A stretch of DNA of 8,660 nucleotides from a bacterium (GCA_030428695.1 JAUIEM010000416.1:1-8660), one strand, 5' to 3'. Positions 1 through 6,113 are shown, numbered from the stretch's first letter. Program-made: numbers and translations. Notes: a model not told the origin generated them from the sequence alone.

Positions 1-30
1 TCTCCCCAAGTGGACGGGTTCACCCTTCCC

Positions 31-101
31 GCGGGCGGGGGTAAACCCCGCCCCTACAAGAAACTCGAGCAGTCGTGGGACAAACATGTAGGGGAGGGGT
101 T
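31..101. repeat. GC-rich palindromic intergenic repeat, copy 1
   Basis: The left arm at 31-57 contains a small internal palindrome (GGGCGGGG then GTAAA then CCCCGCCC) ending in CTAC. A right arm at 88-101 (GTAGGGGAGGGGTT) is the reverse complement of 44-57 with one mismatch. The arms enclose about 30 bases. This is the layout of REP/MITE-like extragenic palindromes that are scattered in many high-GC environmental bacterial genomes; that comparison is from general knowledge. The unit has no coding capacity and no transposase is nearby. The right arm is shorter than in copy 2, so this copy looks partly decayed. Confidence 0.75.
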
Positions 102-150
102 AGGAGGCTGTCTCACGGAACCCGATGACGCACGTCCCCACGCCTGCGGC

Positions 151-225
151 GGGCGGGGGTGAACCCCGCCCCTACCTCCGGTAAGAACGCACACACCGAG
201 GTAGGGGAGGGGTTTACCCCCTCCC
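151..225. repeat. GC-rich palindromic intergenic repeat, copy 2
   Basis: Arms of 28 bases at 151-178 and 198-225 are reverse complements at 25 of 28 positions and enclose a 19-base loop. Each arm also folds on itself (GGGCGGGG / CCCCGCCC around GTGAA in the left arm), so the element can form nested hairpins or a cruciform in DNA and a strong structure in RNA. It shares the core GGGCGGGGGTRAACCCCGCC and the CCCTAC end with copy 1. It lies beyond the terminator of the coiled-coil gene, so it is probably not needed to end that transcript. Confidence 0.85.
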
Positions 226-343
226 GTCGCACTTCGAGAACTGACCTCCCCTCGCGGGACAGAACGTACACTGAGGTCAATATCAGAGGCCGGCGGCGGG
301 TTGCAGTGTTACTCACCCTGTGATCGCGATCTCCACCCCCACG

Positions 344-370
344 AAAAAACGCCCGCCGGAGGCAGGCGTT
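344..370 (-). terminator. Intrinsic terminator of the coiled-coil gene
   Basis: Read on the minus strand, a 10-bp stem with one mismatch (AACGCCTGCC, loop TCC, GGCGGGCGTT) is followed directly by a run of T residues (six T at 349-344, two of them within the stem). The stem starts 22 bases after the stop codon of the coiled-coil gene at 393. A GC-rich stem plus U-tract is the standard Rho-independent arrangement and is the clearest terminator in the window. Confidence 0.88.
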
Positions 371-392
371 CTTCCCGTCGCAGCGCGCGGCG

Positions 393-1736
393 CTACTTGT
401 TCATCATCCGGCCCCAGAAGCCGCGGTTGCGCAGCTCGTCGAGGGCCTCCTTGGTCACCTTGAGCTGGTCCTCGCTCTTCTTGAGCTTCTCCTCGAGGGC
501 GGAGACTTTGCCCTCGTTGTCCGCGGCGCTCTCCTCGGCCTCTTTGAGCTTCTCCTGCAGGCGCTCGATCTCGCGGCGGCGGCCTTCGAGCTGCACACCG
601 AGGGACTCGGTCGCGCGCTCCATCTCTTCCTTCTGCTTCGACTTGATGCGCTGCCGCTCGGCGTTCCAGCGCTGGCGCTCCTCGTCGACGGCCTTGCGCA
701 GCTGGGCGTTGCGGCGCTTCTCGATCTCGAGGCTCTCGGTCAGGCTGGCCGTCTCCTCGAGCTTGGCGGTCAGCTCCTCGTTCTCGGTCTTGAGCTCGTC
801 GCGCTCGCCGGTCACCGCCGCGAGCTGCTCGGCGAGCTCATCGACGCTTCCGGCCGCGCCCGCCGCCTCGTCCGCCCGGCGGTTGGCGTCGATCAGCTTG
901 GCCTCGGCGAGCTGGGCCTGCTCCTCGAGCTCCTGGGCCCGGGCCTCGAGATCGGCGATCTGCTGGTTCGCGTCGGCGAGCTTGCTCTCGGTCGCGGTGG
1001 CGCTCTCCGCGGAGGCCCGCAGCTTGCCTTCGAGCTCCGAGAGCTGCGCCTCGTGCTGGCTCTCGAGCTCGCTCGCCCGCGCCTCGGCCTCGCTGAGCTT
1101 GGCGGCGAGCTCGTCGCTCTGGTCGCTGTCCGCGGCTTCGCTGGCCTTCTTCTCGGCGTCGGCGGCCTTCTTCTCCGCGTCGGCGGCCTTCTTCGCCGCG
1201 TCGGCGGCCTTCTTCTCCGCGTCGGCGGCCTTCTTCTCGGCGTCGGCTGCCTTCTTCTCGGCGTCCTTGCGGGCCTTGTCCGCCTCCTTCTGGGCCTTCT
1301 CGGCGTCGGCGGCCTTCTGCTTGGCCTGCTCCGCCGCGTCCTCGGCCTTCTTGAGCTTGTCCTCGGCGGCCTTGGTCTGCTTCTCGGCGTTCTTGGCCTG
1401 CTTCTCGGCGTCCTTGAGCTGCTTCTCGGTGTCCTTGAGCTTCTGCTCGGCCTCCTGGGCCTGTTCTTTGACCGATGCGAGCTGCTTCTCGGCTTCGGCG
1501 GCCTTGTCCTCGGCGGCCTTCAGGGCGGCGGTGTCGACCTCCGCGACCGCGGTAGCGGCCGTGCTCTCGGCCTTCTTCCTGGTCGAGGTCTTCTTTTTGG
1601 TCGACTTCTTGGTCGCGGCCTTCTTGGAGACCTTCTTCTTGGTCGAGGCCTTCGCCGTCTTCTTCTTCGTGGCCTTGGCCTTCTTGGCCGCCGGTTTTTT
1701 CTCGGCTTTCTTGGGAGCCTTTTTCTTCTTTGCCAT
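393..1736 (-). CDS. Lysine-tailed long coiled-coil protein (histone H1-like tail)
   Basis: A 447-residue protein of unrecognised family. Residues 1-55 are a histone-H1-like tail with 27 Lys and 1 Arg among Ala, Thr, Ser and Pro, as in bacterial proteins that bind nucleic acid. Residues about 60-200 are a highly charged Ala/Lys/Glu coil, including a run of DAEKKAA heptads at about 158-197 encoded by 21-bp DNA repeats. Residues 205-435 are a more varied coiled coil, with a possible break at 291-297 (AAGAAGS). The C-terminus (RNRGFWGRMMNK) is basic and aromatic. There is no signal peptide, no transmembrane segment and no Cys. The frame is open further upstream to 1820, but the ATG at 1736 is chosen because AAAGG lies 9 bases before it and the basic tail begins there. 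The gene stands 97 bases after the glycosyltransferase, with its own likely promoter and a strong terminator, so it is probably a separate unit. A DNA-organising or scaffold role is inference from composition alone, and such sequences attract false database matches. Confidence 0.85.
   Translation of the reverse strand: MAKKKKAPKKAEKKPAAKKAKATKKKTAKASTKKKVSKKAATKKSTKKKTSTRKKAESTAATAVAEVDTAALKAAEDKAAEAEKQLASVKEQAQEAEQKLKDTEKQLKDAEKQAKNAEKQTKAAEDKLKKAEDAAEQAKQKAADAEKAQKEADKARKDAEKKAADAEKKAADAEKKAADAAKKAADAEKKAADAEKKASEAADSDQSDELAAKLSEAEARASELESQHEAQLSELEGKLRASAESATATESKLADANQQIADLEARAQELEEQAQLAEAKLIDANRRADEAAGAAGSVDELAEQLAAVTGERDELKTENEELTAKLEETASLTESLEIEKRRNAQLRKAVDEERQRWNAERQRIKSKQKEEMERATESLGVQLEGRRREIERLQEKLKEAEESAADNEGKVSALEEKLKKSEDQLKVTKEALDELRNRGFWGRMMNK
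1147..1272. repeat. 21-bp in-frame tandem repeat coding for coiled-coil heptads
   Basis: Five full 21-base units start at 1147, 1168, 1189, 1210 and 1231, followed by a partial unit at 1252. Each reads close to TTCTTCTCCGCGTCGGCGGCC on the plus strand and encodes one heptad of the form DAEKKAA on the minus strand. Units differ by only one to three bases, so they look like recent tandem duplications. Whole-heptad gain or loss would preserve both reading frame and coil register. Confidence 0.85.
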
Positions 1737-1765
1737 TCCGCGAAGCCTTTCACTCGTTGAGTGGA

Positions 1766-1819
1766 TGAGAAGTTGGATCAGCAACACCCTGAGTGTATAT
1801 CCGGAGAAACAACTTCTCA
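1766..1819. repeat. Perfect 10-bp inverted repeat in a promoter region
   Basis: TGAGAAGTTG at 1766-1775 and CAACTTCTCA at 1810-1819 are exact reverse complements separated by 34 bases. The right arm overlaps the proposed -35 hexamer of the coiled-coil gene, and the left arm falls in its leader. Between them lies an imperfect palindrome (ACACTCAGGGTGT on the minus strand, 1796-1784) across the -10 region. The spacing of about 44 bases between arm starts, roughly four helical turns, would suit two operator half-sites bound on the same face, or a stem that ends transcripts of the upstream operon. Function is inference. Confidence 0.55.
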
Positions 1820-1820
1820 A
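1792..1820 (-). promoter_or_regulatory. Possible sigma70-type promoter of the coiled-coil gene
   Basis: On the minus strand TTGAGA (1820-1815), a 17-base spacer and TACACT (1797-1792) resemble -35 and -10 hexamers; TATACA overlaps the latter with a 15-base spacer. The surrounding 90 bases are distinctly AT-richer (about half GC) than most of the window, as expected for a promoter. Transcription would begin near 1785, giving a leader of about 50 bases. The match is by eye only. Confidence 0.4.
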
Positions 1821-1833
1821 GGTAGGTTTTCGG

Positions 1834-2793
1834 TCAGGGACTGCCAGCCGACAAGATCCTGCTGACCTCGTCGTCCGTTCTCCTGTTGAGCTTCCGCGCT
1901 TCTCTACGAGTCCTCAGAATCGCCGGTAGGTAGGAGAGTGTGCAGACCAGCCAATACCACCGTCTAAATCGCAAGCGTCCCAGCAGGGAAAGCGCAAAGG
2001 GAAACGCGCCATAGAGCAACAAATACCATAACGGCACATCCGTGAGGTTTCTCCACACGAACAGCAGGTGATTGCGGAATTTCACCCGCCTCACTTTTGT
2101 CGGTTTCTGTTTGCCGATCGTCCCCTGGTGGTCGTGCGAGAGGCGGAACGCGGGCTGGTACAGGATCTTGTAACCCCGCTTCCAGGCCCGGTAGCCGAGG
2201 TCACAATCTTCCCAGTAGTAGGGAGAAAAGACCGTGTCGAAACCGCCGAGCTCGACGAACATCGAGCGGCGGAACAGCCCGCCCCCGCCATTGGCGTAGG
2301 GGATCAGGCCGGGCCGGGACGCGCGCGGGTCGTCGTCGGCGACGCTGTTCACCCGCGCCCGCCGCGGACCGAGCTCGAGGGTCTTGAAGCCGTCGTTCCA
2401 GCCGCCCGGCTCGAGGATGCGCCCGCACACCGCGAACACCTCCGGGTCCTCGAAGGGCTCGAGGCACTGCTGGAAGAAGTCCTCGGCGACGTACTGGTCG
2501 CTGTTGAGCAGACACAGGATCCGCCCGCGCGCCGCCTCGGCGCCCCGGTTGGTGTTGCCGCTGAAGCCGAGGTTGCGCTCCCCCTCGATCAACCGCAACC
2601 CCGGACGCGCCTCCCGCAGCCGCGCGACCAGGTCGCCGGGGCTGCAGTCGTCGCTGACCACGATCTCCGCGTCGAGCTCCGGCGCCCGGGCGAGGGCGGT
2701 GTCGACGGCCGCGAGGCAGCGCAGCAGTTTGTCGAGCTGACCGTAGACCGGGATCACCACCGACAGCGCGCAACTCTCCCGGGTGTCGTTCAT
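1834..2793 (-). CDS. Family 2 glycosyltransferase (GT-A fold)
   Basis: A 319-residue protein that probably transfers a sugar from a nucleotide-sugar donor to a saccharide or lipid-linked acceptor at the inner membrane face. Visible GT2 motifs are the opening strand SVVIPVYG (11-18), SDDCSPGD (47-54), ERNLGFSGNTNRG (72-84), NSD at 97-99 in the position of the metal-binding DxD, the acceptor-site segment PYANGGGGLFRRSMFVELGGFD (165-186, split here as PYANGGGG and FRRSMFVELGGFD), WEDCDLGYRAWKRGYK (194-209) and a following His (H220, H222). Two hydrophobic segments near 254-271 and 279-293 suggest membrane association. The overall pattern is that of rhamnosyltransferase-like GT2 enzymes; donor and acceptor cannot be read. 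The ATG overlaps the stop of the SGNH gene by 4 bases (ATGA), which fixes the start and implies translational coupling. The last third of the gene is markedly lower in GC than the first two-thirds. Confidence 0.9.
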   Translation of the reverse strand: MNDTRESCALSVVIPVYGQLDKLLRCLAAVDTALARAPELDAEIVVSDDCSPGDLVARLREARPGLRLIEGERNLGFSGNTNRGAEAARGRILCLLNSDQYVAEDFFQQCLEPFEDPEVFAVCGRILEPGGWNDGFKTLELGPRRARVNSVADDDPRASRPGLIPYANGGGGLFRRSMFVELGGFDTVFSPYYWEDCDLGYRAWKRGYKILYQPAFRLSHDHQGTIGKQKPTKVRRVKFRNHLLFVWRNLTDVPLWYLLLYGAFPFALSLLGRLRFRRWYWLVCTLSYLPAILRTRREARKLNRRTDDEVSRILSAGSP

Positions 2794-3869
2794 CGGACCG
2801 CGAGCTCCGGCGCGAGGACCTCCGCCACCCGCTCGGCGAACAGGGCGCTGCCGCGCGGGTTGAGGTGGGCGGGGTCGACCCAGAGCGCCGGCTCCGCGGG
2901 AACCTGCGGAGCGACATCGCAGCAGACGACCCCGGGCCGGGCCGCGACCGCGCGCAGCTCCGCGTTCAGGCGCGCCAGCCCCTCGGTCAGGCCCTCCCAG
3001 GAGAGCTCGAACATGCGCCCGACCTCCGCCCGCCGCGCCTCGGACCACGACGCGTCGAGCTGCAGGGCGAAGCTGACCAGGGCGGTGCGGGCTCCGTGGC
3101 GGGCGGCGAGGGCGACGATGCGCTCGAGGTTGGCGCGGAAGGCGCTCGGCACGCGGCGGTCGAGCCGCTCCCGCAGGCCGTGCTTGGCCTTCCGCCAGCG
3201 CGGCCGGCTGCGCGCCCAGAGCGCCCCGAGCAGGCTGGAGGAGGCGTCGGAGCGCGCCCTCTGCAGGCGGTGCAGGGGCCGCGCGACCCGCGTCGGGTCG
3301 AGGTAGAAGTCGAGCTGCTCTTCGGCGAAGGCGAGGTCGTTGACCGCGTGGTAGACGACGACCAGGTCCGGCCGCAGCGGCTCGACCAGCTCCCGCAGCC
3401 AGAGCAGGCTCTCGGCGGTCGTGTAGCCGGGCACGCCGGCGTTGAGCACCTCGAGGGGACGGCCGGGGAAGCGCCGCCGCAGCGCCTGCTCGAGCCGGGC
3501 GGGATAGCTCAGGCTGTCGGCCGGGCAGCCGGTGCCGAAGGTCGTCGAGCCGCCGAGACACAGGATCCGGAACATCCCCTCCGGCTTCGGGACGGCGAGC
3601 TCGGGACCGCGCAGGCCCTGGCGGTTGATCGAGAAGCGGAAGGGCGCGCCGGCCCAGCCCCACACCTGCGGCGCCTGCCAGACCCCGGGCCGGAAGCGGT
3701 GGCGCAGGATGGGGTCCTCGGCGAACCAGGGGCTCGCGTCTGCGAGCTCGGCTTCGAGCCCCCGCAAGCGCGCCGCGCTCCACAGCTTCCAGGCGCCCTC
3801 CGCGGCCAGCCAGGAGAGCCCGCAGACGACACCGATGACGAGCAGCCGGCTCCGGCGTCTAGGCGCCAT
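2790..3869 (-). CDS. Membrane-anchored SGNH/GDSL-type hydrolase
   Basis: A 359-residue protein likely to act as an esterase or acyl-group hydrolase/transferase on a saccharide or lipid. A basic N-terminus and hydrophobic segment at about 9-24 act as a signal anchor, placing the catalytic domain outside the cytoplasmic membrane. The SGNH blocks are clear: GGSTTFG (106-112) with nucleophile S108, NAGVPGYT (143-150) with the block II Gly, YHAVND (173-178) with the block III Asn (N177), and VDPAHLNPRG (331-340) with D332 and H335. The preceding FSINRQGLRGPE (79-90) is typical of a subgroup common in high-GC bacteria and often linked to surface-polysaccharide loci. The ATG overlaps the end of the MNIO gene by 11 bases, with a GAGG site 6 bases upstream; the longer frame reaching 4079 is a read-through of the MNIO gene in another frame. 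Substrate is unknown; decoration or trimming of the product made by the next-door glycosyltransferase is a reasonable guess. Confidence 0.9.
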   Translation of the reverse strand: MAPRRRSRLLVIGVVCGLSWLAAEGAWKLWSAARLRGLEAELADASPWFAEDPILRHRFRPGVWQAPQVWGWAGAPFRFSINRQGLRGPELAVPKPEGMFRILCLGGSTTFGTGCPADSLSYPARLEQALRRRFPGRPLEVLNAGVPGYTTAESLLWLRELVEPLRPDLVVVYHAVNDLAFAEEQLDFYLDPTRVARPLHRLQRARSDASSSLLGALWARSRPRWRKAKHGLRERLDRRVPSAFRANLERIVALAARHGARTALVSFALQLDASWSEARRAEVGRMFELSWEGLTEGLARLNAELRAVAARPGVVCCDVAPQVPAEPALWVDPAHLNPRGSALFAERVAEVLAPELAVR

Positions 3870-5592
3870 CGCCCGCCTCGCACAAGAGGCCGTCCGCGCA
3901 CATCCCGGCGAGCACCTCGGCATCCTCCCCCGGCTCGGCGCCGTGCTCGCGCGCCACGGCACACAGCGCGGCCCGGCTCGCCCCCTCCGCCGCCCGGCCC
4001 AGGAGCGCGGCGAGCGCGGGGCTGAGGAGCTCGAGGGAGAAGCCCTCCGCACGCTTCTCGAGCAGCACCGTCTCGACACCCGTCCCGAGCGCGAGGCGCG
4101 GCGCGCGGGCGCCGTCCGGAGCGAGCAGGGCGGCGAGCACGTCGACCCCCGCGGCCGCGGCGCTCAGCTGCTCGTAGGCCGCCAGGCCGCCCGTCGGCAC
4201 GGTGGCGAGCGCGCAGCCCGGCGCGAGGGCCAGCTCCCCCTCCGGGCGAGGACGGCCGCGGCGCAGGGCCGCGAGGGCGCGCTCGAGGGCGAGCACCGCG
4301 CCGGGCACACCGTCCGCGAACAGCCCGGCGCACCAGGCGCCGAAGGCGAGGGCGAGGGAGCCGCGGGACTGGACGCAGGCGTGGAAGGCGGCGGAGGAAA
4401 AGAACGCGTCGAGCTGCGGGAGTCGGACGGGACCCGCGCTCCAGATCGTCAGCCGCAGCTCCTCGACCAGTGCCCGCAGCGCCCGCGAGCGCCGGAAGGG
4501 GTCGGTGCCCCAGGCCGCCCGCGGCGTCGCGAGCAGCCAGGCGCGCTGCCGCGGACCGACCGCGTCCAGGCTCGTCGGCTCGGCGTAGACGCGCGCGACC
4601 AACCCGGGGTCGAACAGCATCCGCACCGCCACCCGCTGCAGGGCCTGGGGGGCCGAGGGCGTGGACCGCAGCTCGGCCGGAGCGCCACGCGCCGGCCGCG
4701 GCTTCTCGCCAGCGGGCGGGAGGTCGCGGCGGAAGCGCTCCCCGAGCAGCGCGGCGATCTTCCCGAAGCCGGGCAGGCAGGCCTCCTGGGGGTTGCGCTC
4801 GCACTCGAACACCACCGCCCGCAGGTTCTCCGCCCGGCGCGCCGCCTCGGCGAAGATCTCCCAGGTCGCGGGCAGCACCGCGGCGGTGTGGGAGTCCTCG
4901 AACCAGGAGAAGCCGTCCGTCGTGTGTTCCTCCCCCCCGGCGACGTGCAGCTCGACGATGCGCTCCGTCGGGAAGCCATCGAGGCCCGTCCGCGGCGCGT
5001 GGCCCGCCATCGCCTGGTAGATGCCGAGGTGGGCGCAGTCGAGCAGCATGCCGGTGTCCGCCCGCTCGCACACGCGGGCGAAGAAGTCGAGCAGGTGCAG
5101 GTCGCCGAGGAAGACCGTCCCCGGCGGGTTCTCCGGCAGCACCTCGCGGCCGGTCGCTTCCCGCAGCCGCACGATGCCCTCCGCCATCAGGGTCGCGTTC
5201 TCATCGCTGAGGATCGGCGGCAGCAGCAGCATGTGCCCGCGCTCGCGCTTGCCGAAGTGCCACAGGCCCGCATCCCCGCACAGCCAGGCGGGATCACACC
5301 GCTCGACCAGGGCGCGGACCGCATCGAGCCAGGCCGGGTCGAAGTCCTCGGGCTCGTCGAGGTTGACGTCGAGGAAGTGGTAGGTGTTCGGCCAGCCGCG
5401 CGCGACCCAGGCCGCGCCGTCGGCATCGAGACCCTTGGCGGTCTCGATGCCGAGCTCGAGGAAGCCCGCGTACTCCGGCCGCGCCGCCCGCAGTGCCGCC
5501 GGGTCGAGGGTGTCCTCGGCCCGCGCGCCGTACTCGGTGCTGACCCCGATCCCGAGCCGGGGCAGGGACGCGACCCTCGAGGCGAAGCTCAC
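3859..5592 (-). CDS. DUF692/MNIO-type iron oxidase fused to a C-terminal partner-like region
   Basis: A 577-residue protein. Residues about 11-285 match the DUF692 (UPF0276, MNIO) TIM barrel of MbnB, TglH and relatives, which use two or three iron atoms to oxidise, often on Cys of ribosomal peptides. Visible landmarks: GIGVSTEYG (14-22), FLELGIE (44-50), YHFLDVN (71-77, H72), CGDAGLWHFG (105-114), LPENPPGT (152-159), MLLDCAHLGIY (182-192, D185), ELHVAGGEEH (214-223, H216), EDSH (232-235) and VFECERN (261-267, E263). Compared with the usual family pattern, SEHL becomes CGDA, LLLDVNN becomes MLLDCAH and HLAGH becomes HVAGG, so this is a divergent branch. Residues 300-315 look like a linker. Residues 318-425 (LFDPGLVARVY, AWLLATPRAAWGTDPFRRSRALRALVEE split at 351-378) recall the separate partner proteins of MNIO enzymes, and 500-575 resemble a small winged-helix or PqqD-like recognition domain. 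GTG at 5592 is preferred because it overlaps the carbonic anhydrase stop (GTGA); an ATG at 5643 is the alternative. Substrate unknown. Confidence 0.85.
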   Translation of the reverse strand: MSFASRVASLPRLGIGVSTEYGARAEDTLDPAALRAARPEYAGFLELGIETAKGLDADGAAWVARGWPNTYHFLDVNLDEPEDFDPAWLDAVRALVERCDPAWLCGDAGLWHFGKRERGHMLLLPPILSDENATLMAEGIVRLREATGREVLPENPPGTVFLGDLHLLDFFARVCERADTGMLLDCAHLGIYQAMAGHAPRTGLDGFPTERIVELHVAGGEEHTTDGFSWFEDSHTAAVLPATWEIFAEAARRAENLRAVVFECERNPQEACLPGFGKIAALLGERFRRDLPPAGEKPRPARGAPAELRSTPSAPQALQRVAVRMLFDPGLVARVYAEPTSLDAVGPRQRAWLLATPRAAWGTDPFRRSRALRALVEELRLTIWSAGPVRLPQLDAFFSSAAFHACVQSRGSLALAFGAWCAGLFADGVPGAVLALERALAALRRGRPRPEGELALAPGCALATVPTGGLAAYEQLSAAAAGVDVLAALLAPDGARAPRLALGTGVETVLLEKRAEGFSLELLSPALAALLGRAAEGASRAALCAVAREHGAEPGEDAEVLAGMCADGLLCEAGDGA

Positions 5593-6113
5593 GTCGCGCG
5601 TCCGTCCCTCTCCGCGAAGGTCGCGCCCTGCTCGACGTACCACTTCCAGGAGTAGTCGATGAACTTCAGGTCCTTCTCGTTCAGCTCGCGCACGATCTTG
5701 AAGGGGTTGCCGAAGACCAGCACGCCGTCGGGGATGGTCTTGTTCATCGGGACCACCGTGCCGGCGCCGATGATCACGTTCTTCCCGACCTTGCAGTTGT
5801 CCATCAGGATCGAGCCCATGCCGACGATGGTCTCCTCCCCGATCGTGCAGCCGTGCAGGCAGGCGTTGTGCCCGACGGTCACGCGCTCGCCGACCTCGAC
5901 GGTGCTGAAGTGGTGGGTGAGATGGACGACCGTGCCGTCCTGGATGCTCGACTGCGCGCCGATGGTGATCGGGCCGTCGTCGCCGCGCAGGACCGCGCAG
6001 GGCCAGACGGAGGCCTCCTTGCCGATCTTGACCCGGCCGATGATCGTCGCCGCCTTGTGCACGTAGGCGGTCGGGTCGATCTCGGGGGTGTACTGCAGGT
6101 AGGGCTCGATCAT
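5589..6113 (-). CDS. Gamma-class carbonic anhydrase-like hexapeptide protein
   Basis: A 174-residue left-handed beta-helix protein of the gamma carbonic anhydrase family (CamH/YrdA/PaaY type), which as trimers bind zinc or iron at subunit interfaces and hydrate CO2 or serve related roles. Seen in the sequence: IGRVKIGKEASVWPCAVLRGD (25-45, with the conserved RGD at 43-45), IGAQSSIQDGTVVH (51-64), VTVGHNACLHGCTIG (78-92), IVGMGSILMDNCKVG (96-110) and VPDG/GNP-like segments near 127-136. The three expected metal ligands are present as H64, H82 and H87, the last two with the canonical five-residue spacing. A C-terminal helix (about 142-165) ends the fold. Length is normal for the small YrdA-like subgroup, which lacks the long N-terminal loops of Cam; catalytic activity in that subgroup varies. 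The ATG has GAGGAG 6 bases upstream (6120-6125). It starts 16 bases after the preceding gene and its stop overlaps the MNIO start, so it sits inside the operon. Confidence 0.92.
   Translation of the reverse strand: MIEPYLQYTPEIDPTAYVHKAATIIGRVKIGKEASVWPCAVLRGDDGPITIGAQSSIQDGTVVHLTHHFSTVEVGERVTVGHNACLHGCTIGEETIVGMGSILMDNCKVGKNVIIGAGTVVPMNKTIPDGVLVFGNPFKIVRELNEKDLKFIDYSWKWYVEQGATFAERDGRAT

Larger units (their letters stand above)
1..343. other. Gene-free intergenic region with palindromic repeats
   Basis: I find no credible gene here. The only sizeable open frame (113-316, minus) runs through the palindromic repeats and reads as Arg/Pro-rich low-complexity sequence, which is what such repeats give when translated. 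The stretch contains two GC-rich inverted-repeat units (listed separately), a weaker 7-bp inverted repeat (TGACCTC at 242-248 with GAGGTCA at 273-279), and, at its right end, the terminator of the coiled-coil gene. Bases 1-30 may be a decayed further copy of the repeat (a short GGGTTCACCC core is visible at 17-26). What lies left of the window is unknown. Confidence 0.7.

Noticed and set aside
113..316. Minus-strand 67-residue open frame
   Set aside because: It lies within the palindromic repeats, gives Arg/Pro-rich low-complexity sequence and has no plausible ribosome site.
322..331. 10-bp palindrome GATCGCGATC
   Set aside because: A single short palindrome of this kind is expected by chance in GC-rich DNA; no second copy or gene start supports a regulatory role.
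1147..1272. CRISPR-like regular repeats
   Set aside because: The 21-base units are directly adjacent with no spacers and code for coiled-coil heptads in frame.
301..1929. Plus-strand 542-residue open frame rich in Ser/Ala/Phe
   Set aside because: It is the complement of the Lys/Ala/Glu codons of the coiled-coil gene (AAG read as CTT, GCC as GGC and so on) and runs through that gene's terminator and promoter. No domain is visible.
2068..3306. Plus-strand 412-residue open frame opposite the glycosyltransferase and SGNH genes
   Set aside because: Antisense shadow crossing a real gene boundary, with no recognisable domain and no ribosome site.
2794..3783. Extension of the glycosyltransferase frame upstream to 3783
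   Set aside because: The extra 330 residues are Arg/Pro/Ala-rich read-through of the SGNH gene in another frame. The GT2 fold begins right after the ATG at 2793, which overlaps the SGNH stop.
3867..3890. The idea that the MNIO gene is frameshifted into the SGNH gene to give one fusion protein
   Set aside because: The MNIO frame ends in a clean TAG, the SGNH protein has its own ATG with a GAGG site and an N-terminal anchor, and a short overlap fits ordinary operon coupling.
3532..5655. Plus-strand 707-residue open frame opposite the MNIO and SGNH genes
   Set aside because: Long antisense frames are expected at this GC content because stop codons are rare. The translation is Arg/Gly/Pro/Ala-rich without motifs, while the minus strand holds two recognisable enzymes.
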